Below, piece after piece: positions 16,214 to 25,128 of a DNA stretch of 64,000 bases (positions are counted from its first letter, which is position 1; every line of letters starts with the position of its first letter). Location: positions 1 to 64,000 of the forward strand of contig JAYRFB010000201.1 of assembly GCA_041908585.1 (NCBI GenBank), written 5' to 3'. The stretch comes from CAINDZ01 sp041908585. GTDB taxonomy: Bacteria; Krumholzibacteriota; Krumholzibacteriia; LZORAL124-64-63. Under the pieces are notes generated by a model. It did no database searches. It was given only the letters and a program-made list of their open reading frames with translations, and had not been told where the DNA came from. Made by a program: the position numbers and the translations under genes.

Positions 16214-17620
16214 ATGGACGACCGCGCGCGGACATGGCTGGAGCAGTTGCGGGCCGCCGGGCTGGACCCGGCGCGCGAGGCGCGCCTGCGCGCCGAGCTG
16301 GAGCGCGGCGGGCAGCATGGCCTGCCGGAGGCGCCAGCCCGGCCCGACTACACGCCCGGCCTGACGCCCCTCGAGTCCGTGGTGAACTCGTTCTACACCC
16401 ATGGCGACCTGGACCGGCTGCAGGCGCTCGCGCCGCCGACCGCGGCCCCCATCGCGCGCCTGGGCTCGCTCGACGACCTCATGGAGCGGGACAACCGCCG
16501 GGAGGCCGACGGCTTCCCGCGCAAGATCCGCATCGGCAAGCTGGTCAAGCCGGGCAAGGGCGGCCGCGGCAAGGTCGTGGTGGTGCCCACCACGGTCGAG
16601 GAGAAGCTGATCCACGATCCCCGCTTCAAGGAGGAGGGCGACGGCGGCGGCGCCCAGGGCGGCAGCGGCCCCGAGCAGGAGGGCGAGGTCATCGGCGAGC
16701 AGCCCGTCCGCCCCCAGGACGGCGACGGCGGCGGCGCCGGCCCCGGCCAGGGCGACGGCGCCAGCCACGAGATCGAGTCCAACGCCTACGACCTGGGCCG
16801 CATCCTGACCGAGCAGTTCAAGCTGCCCAACCTCAAGGACAAGGGTAAGCGGCGGTCGCTGACGCGTTACAGCTACGACCTGACCGACCGCCATCGCGGC
16901 TTCGGCCAGCTGCTGGACAAGAAGGCGACGCTGCGCAAGATCGTCGAGACCAACGTGGCGCTGGGCCGCCTGGTGCCCGGCGAGCCGGCCGACACCAGCT
17001 CGTTCATGGCCGCCCCGCGCGACAAGGTCTACCGCATCCTCTCGCGAGAGAAGGACTTCGAGTCGCAGGCGGTCATCTTCTTCCTGCGCGACTACTCGGG
17101 CTCGATGAGCGGCAAGCCCACCGACGTCGTGGTCAGCCAGCACGTCATGATCTACAGCTGGATCCTCTACCAGTACGCCGGCCAGGTCACCTCGCGGTTC
17201 GTGCTGCACGACACCGAGGCCAAGGAGGTCGGCGACTTCTACACCTACTACAACAGCCGCGTGGCCGGCGGCACCAAGGTCGCCTCGGCGTTCAAGCTGG
17301 TGAACGAGATCGTCGAGCGCGAGAGCCTTGCCCGCGACTACAACATCTACGTCTTCCACGGCACCGACGGCGACGACTGGGACAGCGAGGGCAAGGAATG
17401 CCTGCCCGAGATCGAGCGGATGATGGCCTACGCCGCCCGCATCGGCGTGACCGTGGCCGAGGGCTCGTTCGGCTCGCCCGGCCAGACCGAAGTCGAGAAG
17501 TACCTGAAGGCGTCGGGGCTGCTGGAGAGCCGGCGCAAGCAGCTGCGCCTGGACGTGATGTCCGAGAACGCCGAGGAAACCAGGATCATCGAGGGCATCA
17601 AGGCCCTGATCAGCGAATAG
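16214..17620 (+). CDS. yeaH: YeaH/YhbH-family protein (DUF444) with VWA-like domain
   Basis: The 468-residue protein starts two bases after the prkA stop, with AGGAGG inside the end of prkA. A DUF444 core (about 90-460) contains KIRIGKLVKPG, a Gly/Asp/Gln-rich low-complexity insert (about 138-185), and a von Willebrand A-like domain with a metal-ion site DYSGSMSG near 297-304. Bacterial family members are about 380-430 residues; the extra length is an N-terminal helical extension of about 60 residues. It always travels with PrkA and SpoVR and may be an adaptor for the kinase. Its reaction is unknown. Confidence 0.92.
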   Translation: MDDRARTWLEQLRAAGLDPAREARLRAELERGGQHGLPEAPARPDYTPGLTPLESVVNSFYTHGDLDRLQALAPPTAAPIARLGSLDDLMERDNRREADGFPRKIRIGKLVKPGKGGRGKVVVVPTTVEEKLIHDPRFKEEGDGGGAQGGSGPEQEGEVIGEQPVRPQDGDGGGAGPGQGDGASHEIESNAYDLGRILTEQFKLPNLKDKGKRRSLTRYSYDLTDRHRGFGQLLDKKATLRKIVETNVALGRLVPGEPADTSSFMAAPRDKVYRILSREKDFESQAVIFFLRDYSGSMSGKPTDVVVSQHVMIYSWILYQYAGQVTSRFVLHDTEAKEVGDFYTYYNSRVAGGTKVASAFKLVNEIVERESLARDYNIYVFHGTDGDDWDSEGKECLPEIERMMAYAARIGVTVAEGSFGSPGQTEVEKYLKASGLLESRRKQLRLDVMSENAEETRIIEGIKALISE

Positions 17621-17629
17621 GCGGCGCCG

Positions 17630-19282
17630 ATGCAACTGATCGACCAGCACGCCAAGCGCATCATGGAGGGCTGCAAGGAGCGCGCCCGCGACGCCGGCTT
17701 GCGCTTCGCCGACGAGACCCTCGAGTACGTGGTGACCAATCGCGACCTCCTGGAACTGTCGCCCAAGGTCATGATCCCCACGATGTACGACTACTGGGTG
17801 CACGACGTCGAGGTGCTGCAGGGCAAGGGCCGCTACGAGCTGTACCCGAACAACCCGTTCGAGACGGTGGTCAACACCCGCCCGGCCATCAGCTTCTACA
17901 ACGACAACAATCCCGACTGGCTCAACGTGATGATCTTCTACCACGTGCTGGGCCACATCGACTTCTTCCAGAACAACCTCTACTTCGCCCACACCTGGGA
18001 CGACGACTTCGCCGGCCAGGCCCTGGCCGACAAGCGGGTCATCGCCCGCCTGCGCTCCGAGAAGGGGCGCTGGGTCGACTACGTGATCGAGTTCGCCCGA
18101 TCCCTGGACAACCTGGTCGACTACCACGGCCTGCTCGCCGAGCGGATGCGACCGGCCCGTGACGCCTTCCCGGCCCGCGTGGACTACTACTTCGACATCT
18201 TCCTGCAGGACGAGAAGAAGGTCCGCATCGGCGACTACGTGAAGGAGATCGAGCGGTTCAACGAGGCGCGCCGCCGCGCCGGCGACGCCGGCGAGGATGA
18301 GTTCTTCAAGGGTGTCCAGGCCCGACACCCGGAGTTCCGCGCCATGTTCGAGAAGGCGCGCCCGCCCCGCGAGCGCGGCCGGCGCGACGTGATGCGGTTC
18401 GTCCTGGAGCACTCGGAGTTCCTGAACCGCGAAGAGAACAAGTGGATGAAGACGATCGTCGAGATCGTCCGCAACACTTCCCTCTACTTCCAGCCGCAGA
18501 TCCGCACCAAGATCATGAACGAGGGCTGGGCCAGCTACTGGCATGAGACGTTGTTCATGCGCGACGATCGCATCTCCGGGCACGAGGTCGACTTCGCGCG
18601 CGTCAACGCGGCCGTCACGGCCATGCCCCGCGTCGGCCTGAATCCCTACGCGTTGGGCATGCGCCTGTTCTACTTCATCGAGGAGGCGGCCGACAAGGGT
18701 CGCTACAGCCGCGAGTTCCTGGGACTGCTGGACGCCGACCAGCGCCGGCGCTTCGACACCGGCGCCGGCACCGGGCGCGAGTTCATCTTCCGGGTTCGCG
18801 AGAACCTCAACGACTTCCTGTTCGTCAACACGTTCGTCGAGCAGGACTTCACCGACCGGCATGACCTGTTCGTGGCCGACCGCGTCCTGGACGAGAAGCG
18901 CATGGTCTGGCGCTGGTTCGTCAAGAGCCGCAGCGCCGTCGACTACCGGCAGATGCTGCTGGACCAGCTCTACCACCCGCCGCTGGTGACGGTCGAGGGC
19001 GTGGACGCCAAGGATGGCGCACTGAGCCTGCAGCACGCCTTCGAGGGCAAGCCCCTGGTCAAGGACTACGTCCACAACACGCTGCTGGGCCTGGAATTCC
19101 TGTGGGGCGGCAAGGTCCAGCTGGAGACCACCGAGGTCAAGGCGATCAGGAAGCCCGACACGAAGCAGCCGACCCTGCCCGGGCTGGCGCCGACGGTCGA
19201 GGCGCCGGAAGAGGCGGAGATCCAATGGCAGCGCGTGCGCTACACCATGAAGGACCGCAAGCTGAGCCGGGGGCTGGTTTGA
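17630..19282 (+). CDS. spoVR: SpoVR-family protein
   Basis: The 550-residue protein has the whole SpoVR fold, with conserved stretches LSPKVMIPTMYDYWVHDVEV-like near residue 45, NVMIFYHVLGHIDFF, and GWASYWHETLFMRD near 300. The usual length is about 500. It begins 9 bases after yeaH and ends overlapping the next start. SpoVR was named for spore cortex formation in Bacillus, but the family is wide in non-sporulating bacteria, where it is tied to PrkA and YeaH; function there is uncertain. No signal peptide or membrane segment is visible. This window shows no other sporulation gene, so a general stress role is more likely. Confidence 0.93.
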   Translation: MQLIDQHAKRIMEGCKERARDAGLRFADETLEYVVTNRDLLELSPKVMIPTMYDYWVHDVEVLQGKGRYELYPNNPFETVVNTRPAISFYNDNNPDWLNVMIFYHVLGHIDFFQNNLYFAHTWDDDFAGQALADKRVIARLRSEKGRWVDYVIEFARSLDNLVDYHGLLAERMRPARDAFPARVDYYFDIFLQDEKKVRIGDYVKEIERFNEARRRAGDAGEDEFFKGVQARHPEFRAMFEKARPPRERGRRDVMRFVLEHSEFLNREENKWMKTIVEIVRNTSLYFQPQIRTKIMNEGWASYWHETLFMRDDRISGHEVDFARVNAAVTAMPRVGLNPYALGMRLFYFIEEAADKGRYSREFLGLLDADQRRRFDTGAGTGREFIFRVRENLNDFLFVNTFVEQDFTDRHDLFVADRVLDEKRMVWRWFVKSRSAVDYRQMLLDQLYHPPLVTVEGVDAKDGALSLQHAFEGKPLVKDYVHNTLLGLEFLWGGKVQLETTEVKAIRKPDTKQPTLPGLAPTVEAPEEAEIQWQRVRYTMKDRKLSRGLV

Positions 19283-21576
19283 GCCGGGAGCCGATCAGCC
19301 AGGCCATGGCCGCCCTGCGCGCGGCCCAGCGCGGGCTGGACCGCTCGCAGGCGTTGCCGTTCACGCAGTTCCTCGAGTTGCTGCGGGCGCACCCCGAGCG
19401 GCTCATCCGCAACGTGCACCAGGTCTTCCACGACATGGTGCGGGCCTACGTGGGCGAGGGCTTCGACGAGTATCCCGAGGACCCCGAGTCCATCAACTTC
19501 ATCGCCTACGACTTCCGCCGCCTGTTCGTCGAGGGCACGGACCAGCCGTTCTTCGCCGACCGCATCTTCGCGAACCGGTTGATGAGCGCCATCGACGCCT
19601 TCCGCGGCGGCGCGCAGCAGAACAAGATCTTCATGTTCGACGGGCCTCCGGGCTGCGGGAAATCCATCTTCCTGAACAACCTGCTGAGGCGCTTCGAGGA
19701 GTACGCCGCCAGCGAGGCCGGCCTGCGCTATGAGGTGGTCTGGCGCCTGGATCGCCAGGCCCTGGGCGACCACGCCGACCCGGACGCGCCGCCGGTACTG
19801 GAGCGCCTGGCCGCGCTGCTGGACCACGCCGGCGACGGGTCAGGCCTGCGCGACGACGCCGAGGCGCACCGCCTGGCCCCGCGGCAGAGCTTCGTCGAGG
19901 TGCCCTGCCCCAGCCACGACAACCCGATCCTGCTGGTCCCCAAGGAGCAGCGGCCCGCGTTCTTCGACCTGCTGTTCGAGAACGACGAGTTCAAGTGGAA
20001 CCTGTCGTACAACAAGGAGTACGACTGGGTCTTCCGCGACCTGCCCTGCACCATCTGCACATCCCTGTACCAGGCGCTGCTGCACAAGCTGGGCGACCCC
20101 GATCGCGTGTTCTCCATGATCCACGCCCGCCCCTACCAGATGGATCGTCGCCTGGGCGAGGGCGTCAGCGTGTTCAATCCCGGCGACCGCACGGCGCGCA
20201 CACCCGTGATCACGAACCCGCTGCTGCAGCGGCGGATCAGCGCGCTCCTGCAGGACAGCAACCAGGTGCGCTACCTGTTCTCGCGTTACGCGCGCACGAA
20301 CAACGGCATCTACGCGCTGATGGACCTGAAGGGCCACAACCGCGACAGGCTGCTGGAGCTGCACAACATCATCAGCGACGGCGTGCACAAGGTCGACGAG
20401 ATCGAGGAACGCGTGAACTCGCTGTTCCTGGGCGTGATGAACCCCGAGGACAACAAGAACATCCACGGGTTCCAGTCGCTGACCGACCGCATCGAGTTCA
20501 TCAACATCTCGTACGTGCTCGATTCGTCGACCGAGGTCGAGATCTACAAGAACATCTTCGGCAAGCACATCGAGGACAGCTTCCTGCCGCGCGTCCTGGA
20601 GAACTTCGCGCGCGTGATCATCTCGAGCCGGCTCAACGAGAAGTCGCCGGCGATGCTTGACTGGATCGGCGACCCGAAGAAGTACCGCCTGTACTGCGAC
20701 GAGAACCTGCACCTGCTGAAGATGACGATCTACACGGGCCTGATCCCGTCCTGGCTGGACGAGGACGATCGCCGGAACTTCACGGCCAAGCGGCGGCGCA
20801 AGATCATCGCCGAGGCGGAGACCGAGGGGCACCGCGGCTTCAGCGGGCGCGACGCCATCGACATCTTCCACGACCTGTACTCGACGCAGGCGCGCGACGA
20901 CCAGCTCATCACGATGGACACGCTCTGCGGGTTCTTCACCAAGGCGCGCCCGGACCTGGCCAAGCAGCTGCCGGCCGGGTTCCTGGACTCGCTGCGGCGC
21001 ATGTACAACTACCAGATCCTGCAGGAGGTCAAGGAGTCCCTCTACTACTACAACGAGGACCAGATCGCGCGCGACATCATGAACTACATGTTCGCCCTCA
21101 ACTACGAGACCGGCACCACCGCGGTCTGCTCCTTCACGGGCGAGAAGCTGGAGATCACAGGGCCGTTCCTGGCGGCCATCGAGGACCGGCTGCTCGGCGC
21201 CAACGTCCGCGAGGGCCGACGCCAGGAGTTCCGCGAGTCCACGCAGCGCGAGTACACCTCGGCCACGCTGACCCAGGAGATCCTGGTCGAGGGCCGCGAC
21301 ATCCGCGAGACGCGGCTCTTCGGCGAGCTGCACAAGCGCTACGTGTTCCACCTCAAGGAGAAGGTGCTCGAGCCGTTCCTCCGCAATGCCAACTTCCGGC
21401 GCGCGCTCAAGGATTACGGCACCGAGGACTTCCGCACCTACGACCAGCGCATCCGCGCCGACGTGACGTTCCTGATCACGAACCTGAGTGACCGCTTCGG
21501 GTACACGGAGAAGGGCGCTCGCGAGATGTGCATCTACGTGGTCGACAACGACATCGCGGCCGAGTTCGCCGACTAG
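19279..21576 (+). CDS. Second PrkA-like AAA ATPase/kinase in the same operon
   Basis: The 765-residue protein follows SpoVR with a four-base TTGA overlap; an ATG at 19306 is an alternative start. An AAA domain begins near residue 115 with Walker A GPPGCGKS (122-129). It then contains an insertion with no equivalent in the first PrkA (about 145-300), and a C-terminal region with PrkA-like NTYF/LSDRFGY features. Overall identity to the first PrkA looks low except around the ATPase core and the segment FGKHIEDSFLPRVL. It may be a partner kinase, a regulator or a heteromeric subunit. Its constant neighbourhood with yeaH and spoVR supports a shared job. Confidence 0.82.
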   Translation: MSREPISQAMAALRAAQRGLDRSQALPFTQFLELLRAHPERLIRNVHQVFHDMVRAYVGEGFDEYPEDPESINFIAYDFRRLFVEGTDQPFFADRIFANRLMSAIDAFRGGAQQNKIFMFDGPPGCGKSIFLNNLLRRFEEYAASEAGLRYEVVWRLDRQALGDHADPDAPPVLERLAALLDHAGDGSGLRDDAEAHRLAPRQSFVEVPCPSHDNPILLVPKEQRPAFFDLLFENDEFKWNLSYNKEYDWVFRDLPCTICTSLYQALLHKLGDPDRVFSMIHARPYQMDRRLGEGVSVFNPGDRTARTPVITNPLLQRRISALLQDSNQVRYLFSRYARTNNGIYALMDLKGHNRDRLLELHNIISDGVHKVDEIEERVNSLFLGVMNPEDNKNIHGFQSLTDRIEFINISYVLDSSTEVEIYKNIFGKHIEDSFLPRVLENFARVIISSRLNEKSPAMLDWIGDPKKYRLYCDENLHLLKMTIYTGLIPSWLDEDDRRNFTAKRRRKIIAEAETEGHRGFSGRDAIDIFHDLYSTQARDDQLITMDTLCGFFTKARPDLAKQLPAGFLDSLRRMYNYQILQEVKESLYYYNEDQIARDIMNYMFALNYETGTTAVCSFTGEKLEITGPFLAAIEDRLLGANVREGRRQEFRESTQREYTSATLTQEILVEGRDIRETRLFGELHKRYVFHLKEKVLEPFLRNANFRRALKDYGTEDFRTYDQRIRADVTFLITNLSDRFGYTEKGAREMCIYVVDNDIAAEFAD

Positions 21577-21603
21577 CCCGCGCCTTCCGCGCCGGGCCCG
21601 CCA

Positions 21604-23184
21604 TCAGTAGACAGCGATGAGGGGGCCGCCCCAGCGGGGGCGGCACTGCTCGGGGTCGTCGACGATGCCGTCGCAGTCGTCATCACGCCCATTGCCGCAG
21701 ACTTCCGGGGCGCCGGGATGGACCGCCGGGTCGGCGTCGTCGCAGTCGGTGGCCAGGCGGCTGCAGAAGGCGCTGCCGGGCGCGCCGTAGAGGTCGCCGT
21801 CGGTATCCGGGCAGGGGCCGGCCGGCTCGTCGACCAGGCCGTTGCAGTTGTCGTCGACGCCGTTGGGCACCTCCGCCGCGCCCGGGTGCACGTTCGCCGC
21901 GCCCACCCAGCGGCACTCGAGCCGCGAGATCGGCAGTTCCGCCGGCTGGCCGTCCGCATCCACGACCAGCGCGCGGAAGCGAAGGTCGCGCAGCGTCTCC
22001 TTGACGTACCCGAGCAGGAGCCACGGTCCCATGTCGATGACCTCGGGCGCCACCTGCAGGCCGGTGTCGGAGCCCGGGACCAGCAGCGGCGGCTCCCAAT
22101 CGCCGGTCTCGAAGCCGCTGGCGCTGCTGTGGCCGATGCCGCCGTCGTCTCCCGTCGTCCACAGCAGGTGCACGCGGCCGTCGCGCAGGAACAGCGTCGG
22201 CGACTCGGCCTTGCGGCCCTCGGTGAACCACAGGGGCCCCAGGTCGGTCCAGTGGACGAGGTCCTCCGACCGCGCCAGGGCCACGATGCCCGTCCAGCGG
22301 AAGGGACCGGGCACCGTCGTGTAGGCCATGTACCAGCTGCCCGTGGCCGGGTCGGCGATGACGTGAGGGTCCCGGCACTGGCGCGTCCATTCGTGCGGCT
22401 GGTCCCATGCCGACCAGTCCCAGTTCGCGTCGAGCAGGCAGCCGGGGCCGCTCATGCCGTCGCAGCCGCCCACCGTGACGCGCTGCCAGTGGACCAGGTC
22501 GCTGCTGGTGGCGGCGCCGATGCGTTCCTCATGGAAGCCGGTCTGGGGATTGCGCGTGACGCCGGCATAGAACATCCACCACAGGCCGTCCGCCGGGTTG
22601 GCCACGATGGACGGCGCCCAGACATGGTCGCGGTCCCAGTCGGAGGAGGGGTCGTTGGTCAGGGCGTCGGGCAGCTGCTGCCAGGACAGGCCGTCCGCGG
22701 AGACGGCATGGCCGAGGCTCTTGCCGTGCGTCTGCGGGAACCAGGTCCATAGGGGCCCCTCGATGTAGATCGCGTGCAGCAGGCCGCCCTGGCCCGCCGG
22801 CCCGTCGAACAGCATCGCGAAGTCGCCGGCCATGACGCCCCCGGGCGGGGTGAAGACCAGGTCGGGGACATGGTCGCACCATCCCGTCCCGGGGTCGGCG
22901 AAATGCAGGGTCTCGACGCAGTCGCGGGCCGTGCAGCCGGCGCTCTGCGACCAGTCGTCGCGGTCCAGGTCGGGGCACCAGGAGCCGCCCTGCGCCTGCG
23001 CCGCGGCAGGTGGCAGGCCAGGCGGGGTCGGCAGCGCCGGCGATGCCGCGGCGGGCGGCACCTGCGCCTTCGGGTCGCGCGGGTCGACCGGCGCCTCGAT
23101 GGCCAGCGGACGGCAGCCGGCGGCCGCGGCCAGGGTCACCGGCAGCCATAGGCGCAGGAGGCTCCGCAGGGGTGTCAGGGTCAA
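21604..23184 (-). CDS. Lipoprotein with glycosidase-like beta-propeller and MopE-like C-terminal repeats
   Basis: The 526-residue form starts at TTG (GGGAG ten bases upstream) and gives a compact lipoprotein signal ending LAAAAGC; an ATG at 23262 would add 26 residues. The central part (about 90-430) has repeated blades such as DRDHVWAPSIV, QCRDPHVIADPATGSWYM and KAESPTLFLRDGRVHLLW, the pattern of five-bladed propellers of the GH43/GH32/GH117 group. The C-terminus carries two MopE-type Asp/Cys motifs (NGVDDNCNGLVDE, NGRDDDCDGIVDD), which in that family bind metal such as copper or calcium. Role: extracellular carbohydrate binding or hydrolysis, inferred. It is a single gene convergent with the PrkA operon. 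Confidence 0.72.
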   Translation of the reverse strand: MTLTPLRSLLRLWLPVTLAAAAGCRPLAIEAPVDPRDPKAQVPPAAASPALPTPPGLPPAAAQAQGGSWCPDLDRDDWSQSAGCTARDCVETLHFADPGTGWCDHVPDLVFTPPGGVMAGDFAMLFDGPAGQGGLLHAIYIEGPLWTWFPQTHGKSLGHAVSADGLSWQQLPDALTNDPSSDWDRDHVWAPSIVANPADGLWWMFYAGVTRNPQTGFHEERIGAATSSDLVHWQRVTVGGCDGMSGPGCLLDANWDWSAWDQPHEWTRQCRDPHVIADPATGSWYMAYTTVPGPFRWTGIVALARSEDLVHWTDLGPLWFTEGRKAESPTLFLRDGRVHLLWTTGDDGGIGHSSASGFETGDWEPPLLVPGSDTGLQVAPEVIDMGPWLLLGYVKETLRDLRFRALVVDADGQPAELPISRLECRWVGAANVHPGAAEVPNGVDDNCNGLVDEPAGPCPDTDGDLYGAPGSAFCSRLATDCDDADPAVHPGAPEVCGNGRDDDCDGIVDDPEQCRPRWGGPLIAVY

Positions 23185-23278
23185 GGGCTGGTCCGCTCCC
23201 GCGCGGCGAGGGCACGTCCCGGCACGGGAACGGCGACGACCGACCGGGAAATCATAGCACATCGGGATGGTCGGCGGG

Positions 23279-24301
23279 TCAGGTCCCGGCGTAGCCGTCC
23301 GGGTTGGTCGACTGCCAGCGCCAGTGGTCCGCGCACATCTCGTCGATGCCGCGCCGCGCCTGCCAGCCGAGCAGTTCCGCCGCGCGCGACGGGTCGGCAT
23401 AGCAGGTGGCCACGTCGCCCGGGCGCCGCGCCACGACGCGGTACGGCACCGGGCGCCCGGAGGCCCGCGCCGCGGCGGCCACCATCTCCAGCACGGAATA
23501 GCCGCGGCCGGTGCCCAGGTTGACCGGGACGCAGCCGCCCAGCCCGTCCAGGCGGTCCAGCGCCGCCAGGTGCCCGAGCGCCAGGTCGACGACATGGATG
23601 TAGTCGCGCACGCCGGTGCCGTCCGGCGTCGGGTAGTCGTCTCCGTACACGCTCAGCTCGGCCAGCCGGCCCACCGCCACCTGCATGACGTACGGCATCA
23701 GGTTGTTCGGAAGGCCGCGCGGGTCCTCGCCGATGCGACCGCTCGGGTGGGCACCGATCGGGTTGAAGTAGCGCAGCAGCACGCAGGTCCAGCGCGGGTC
23801 GGCGGCACACAGGTCGCGCAGGATCTCCTCGATGAACAGCTTCGTGCGGCCGTAGGGATTCGTGGCCGAGAGCGGGAAGTCCTCGGTGATCGGCACGGTC
23901 GCCGGGTCGCCGTAGACGGTGGCCGACGAGCTGAAGACCAGGCGCCGGCAGCCGTGCTCCTCCATCACCTTCAGCAGTTCGAGCGTGCCGGTGATGTTGT
24001 TGTCGTAGTAGCGAACCGGGATGCGGCTGCTCTCGCCCACGGCCTTCAGCCCGGCGAAGTGGATGACCGCATCGAAGCGCCGACCCGTGAAGACGTGCCT
24101 CAGCGCGGCTGAGTCGCGGATGTCGACCTTGTGGAAACCGGGCGCGCGACCGGCCAGGGCCTGCACGCGGCGCAGGCTCTCCTCGCTGGCGTTGTCGAGG
24201 TTGTCGACGACCGTCACGTCCCAGCCGGCGACCAGCAGTTCGAGGCACGTGTGGCTGCCGATGAAGCCGGCGCCACCGGTGACCAGGCAGGAACGATTCA
24301 C
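23279..24301 (-). CDS. galE: UDP-glucose 4-epimerase
   Basis: The 340-residue enzyme interconverts UDP-glucose and UDP-galactose. It has the extended SDR layout: NAD-binding GGAGFIGSH at the N-terminus, HFAGLKAVGESS near 80, and the catalytic SSATVYG and YGRTK (YxxxK) motifs, with RYFNPIGAHPSG later. Length matches E. coli GalE (338). The start is a GTG with a GGGGGAG site eight bases upstream; earlier in-frame starts would add an unrelated extension. It could support the glycan genes at 5-7 kb, but no operon link is visible. Confidence 0.94.
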   Translation of the reverse strand: MNRSCLVTGGAGFIGSHTCLELLVAGWDVTVVDNLDNASEESLRRVQALAGRAPGFHKVDIRDSAALRHVFTGRRFDAVIHFAGLKAVGESSRIPVRYYDNNITGTLELLKVMEEHGCRRLVFSSSATVYGDPATVPITEDFPLSATNPYGRTKLFIEEILRDLCAADPRWTCVLLRYFNPIGAHPSGRIGEDPRGLPNNLMPYVMQVAVGRLAELSVYGDDYPTPDGTGVRDYIHVVDLALGHLAALDRLDGLGGCVPVNLGTGRGYSVLEMVAAAARASGRPVPYRVVARRPGDVATCYADPSRAAELLGWQARRGIDEMCADHWRWQSTNPDGYAGT

Positions 24302-24345
24302 AGGCTGGCTCCCCCGCGCTGTCGCCGATCGGGGCCGGATGACGC

Positions 24346-24445
24346 CCCGGGGATTGTGCACGGCAACGACCTGATGGGTGTCAAGTGATGCACCAGGACC
24401 GTGACGGGAATGAAAGTCCAAACCCAGCCATGCACAATTCCCGGG
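24346..24445. repeat. 15-bp inverted repeat separated by 70 bases
   Basis: The left arm 24346-24360 and right arm 24431-24445 both read as GGG(A/G)ATTGTGCA-type sequence on opposite strands, with one mismatch. It could be paired operators, a mobile-element relic or an RNA stem. Confidence 0.55.
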
Positions 24446-24550
24446 ACGCCGGCAAGACGGCGACGCAGGACCGGACCCGGCCGGGCCCGGCGTGTGGTTC
24501 GATCAGATGATCTCATGAATGGACCGCCACATCCACCTTTTTTGTGTGCT

Positions 24551-24615
24551 GAAAGTGTCACGACGGCGGCCGGTTCCACGATGCGGAACGACGCGGAATC
24601 CGCCGTGACGCTTTC
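24551..24615. repeat. Long imperfect hairpin with an inner GTTCC/GGAAC stem
   Basis: Outer arms 24551-24569 and 24600-24615 pair over about 16 bases with a two-base bulge and one G-U type mismatch; inside, GTTCC/GGAAC form a second stem. The T run (plus strand) precedes rather than follows it, so it does not fit a terminator of the upstream minus-strand operon. Confidence 0.6.
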
Positions 24616-24630
24616 GGGACAGCTGGGGCA

Positions 24631-25128
24631 TCACGGTTGCGCCGGGATGTCGCCGCCGGCCCAATCCAGGATCAGGTCGCGCCGGGCGCCGTCCAGGCGC
24701 GCCTGCGGGTGGGCCAGGCGATAGCTGGACGGCGGCATGCTGCCCTTTTCCACCTCGCGTGCCACCTCGCGCAGCAGTTCGTCCTGCGCGGTGAAGTCGA
24801 TGACCGGCCAGTCCGAGAAGTCCAGCTCGCGGCGCCCCTTGCGCACGTGATCGGCGATGAGCCATGACACGGGGGCGATGCGCGCGTACCACGGCCAGCG
24901 CGTCGCCGCCGAGTGGCAGTCGTAGCAGGCCGCTCGCAGCACGCGGACCACCTCCGGCGGCGCATCGACCTCGTGCCGCGCCGGCGGCCCCGAGCGGTCC
25001 ACCGGCACGAACTGGATGGCGACGGCGACGACGGCCAGCGCGCCCGCGCCGGCCGCAAGGCCACGGCGCCGCGCGCGCGCCCGGCCCACCCCGCCGACGC
25101 CCGAGCCCGCTCCCGCGGACCGGCTCAC
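24631..25128 (-). CDS. Small membrane-anchored haem-binding protein
   Basis: The 165-residue protein starts at a GTG overlapping the stop of the preceding cytochrome gene (GTGA). One membrane segment occupies about residues 22-40, and a single CxxCH motif (CYDCHSAATRWPWYA, near residue 73) matches the haem_bd family in which CYDCHSNxTxWPWY is the signature. It ends in a Pro-rich helical region with the SMPPxxYRxxHP motif of that family. Probably an inner-membrane c-type cytochrome facing the periplasm, co-translated with the two-haem cytochrome. Confidence 0.85.
   Translation of the reverse strand: MSRSAGAGSGVGGVGRARARRRGLAAGAGALAVVAVAIQFVPVDRSGPPARHEVDAPPEVVRVLRAACYDCHSAATRWPWYARIAPVSWLIADHVRKGRRELDFSDWPVIDFTAQDELLREVAREVEKGSMPPSSYRLAHPQARLDGARRDLILDWAGGDIPAQP

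Larger units (their letters stand above)
24302..24630. other. 329-base intergenic region with two large inverted-repeat structures
   Basis: No gene is supported here. A 15-base inverted repeat with one mismatch (24346-24360 and 24431-24445) spans a 70-base spacer, and a second, hairpin-like structure spans 24551-24615. The region must contain the end of the haem-protein operon and the galE promoter, but neither structure looks like a plain terminator. Confidence 0.6.

Noticed and set aside
16208..19225. 1005-residue minus-strand frame opposite yeaH and spoVR
   Set aside because: It is the complement of two well-supported genes; long antisense frames are expected at this GC content, and it has no recognisable motif or ribosome site.
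17630..19282. SpoVR taken as evidence for spore formation
   Set aside because: The family is common in non-sporulating bacteria with PrkA and YeaH, and no other sporulation gene occurs in the window.
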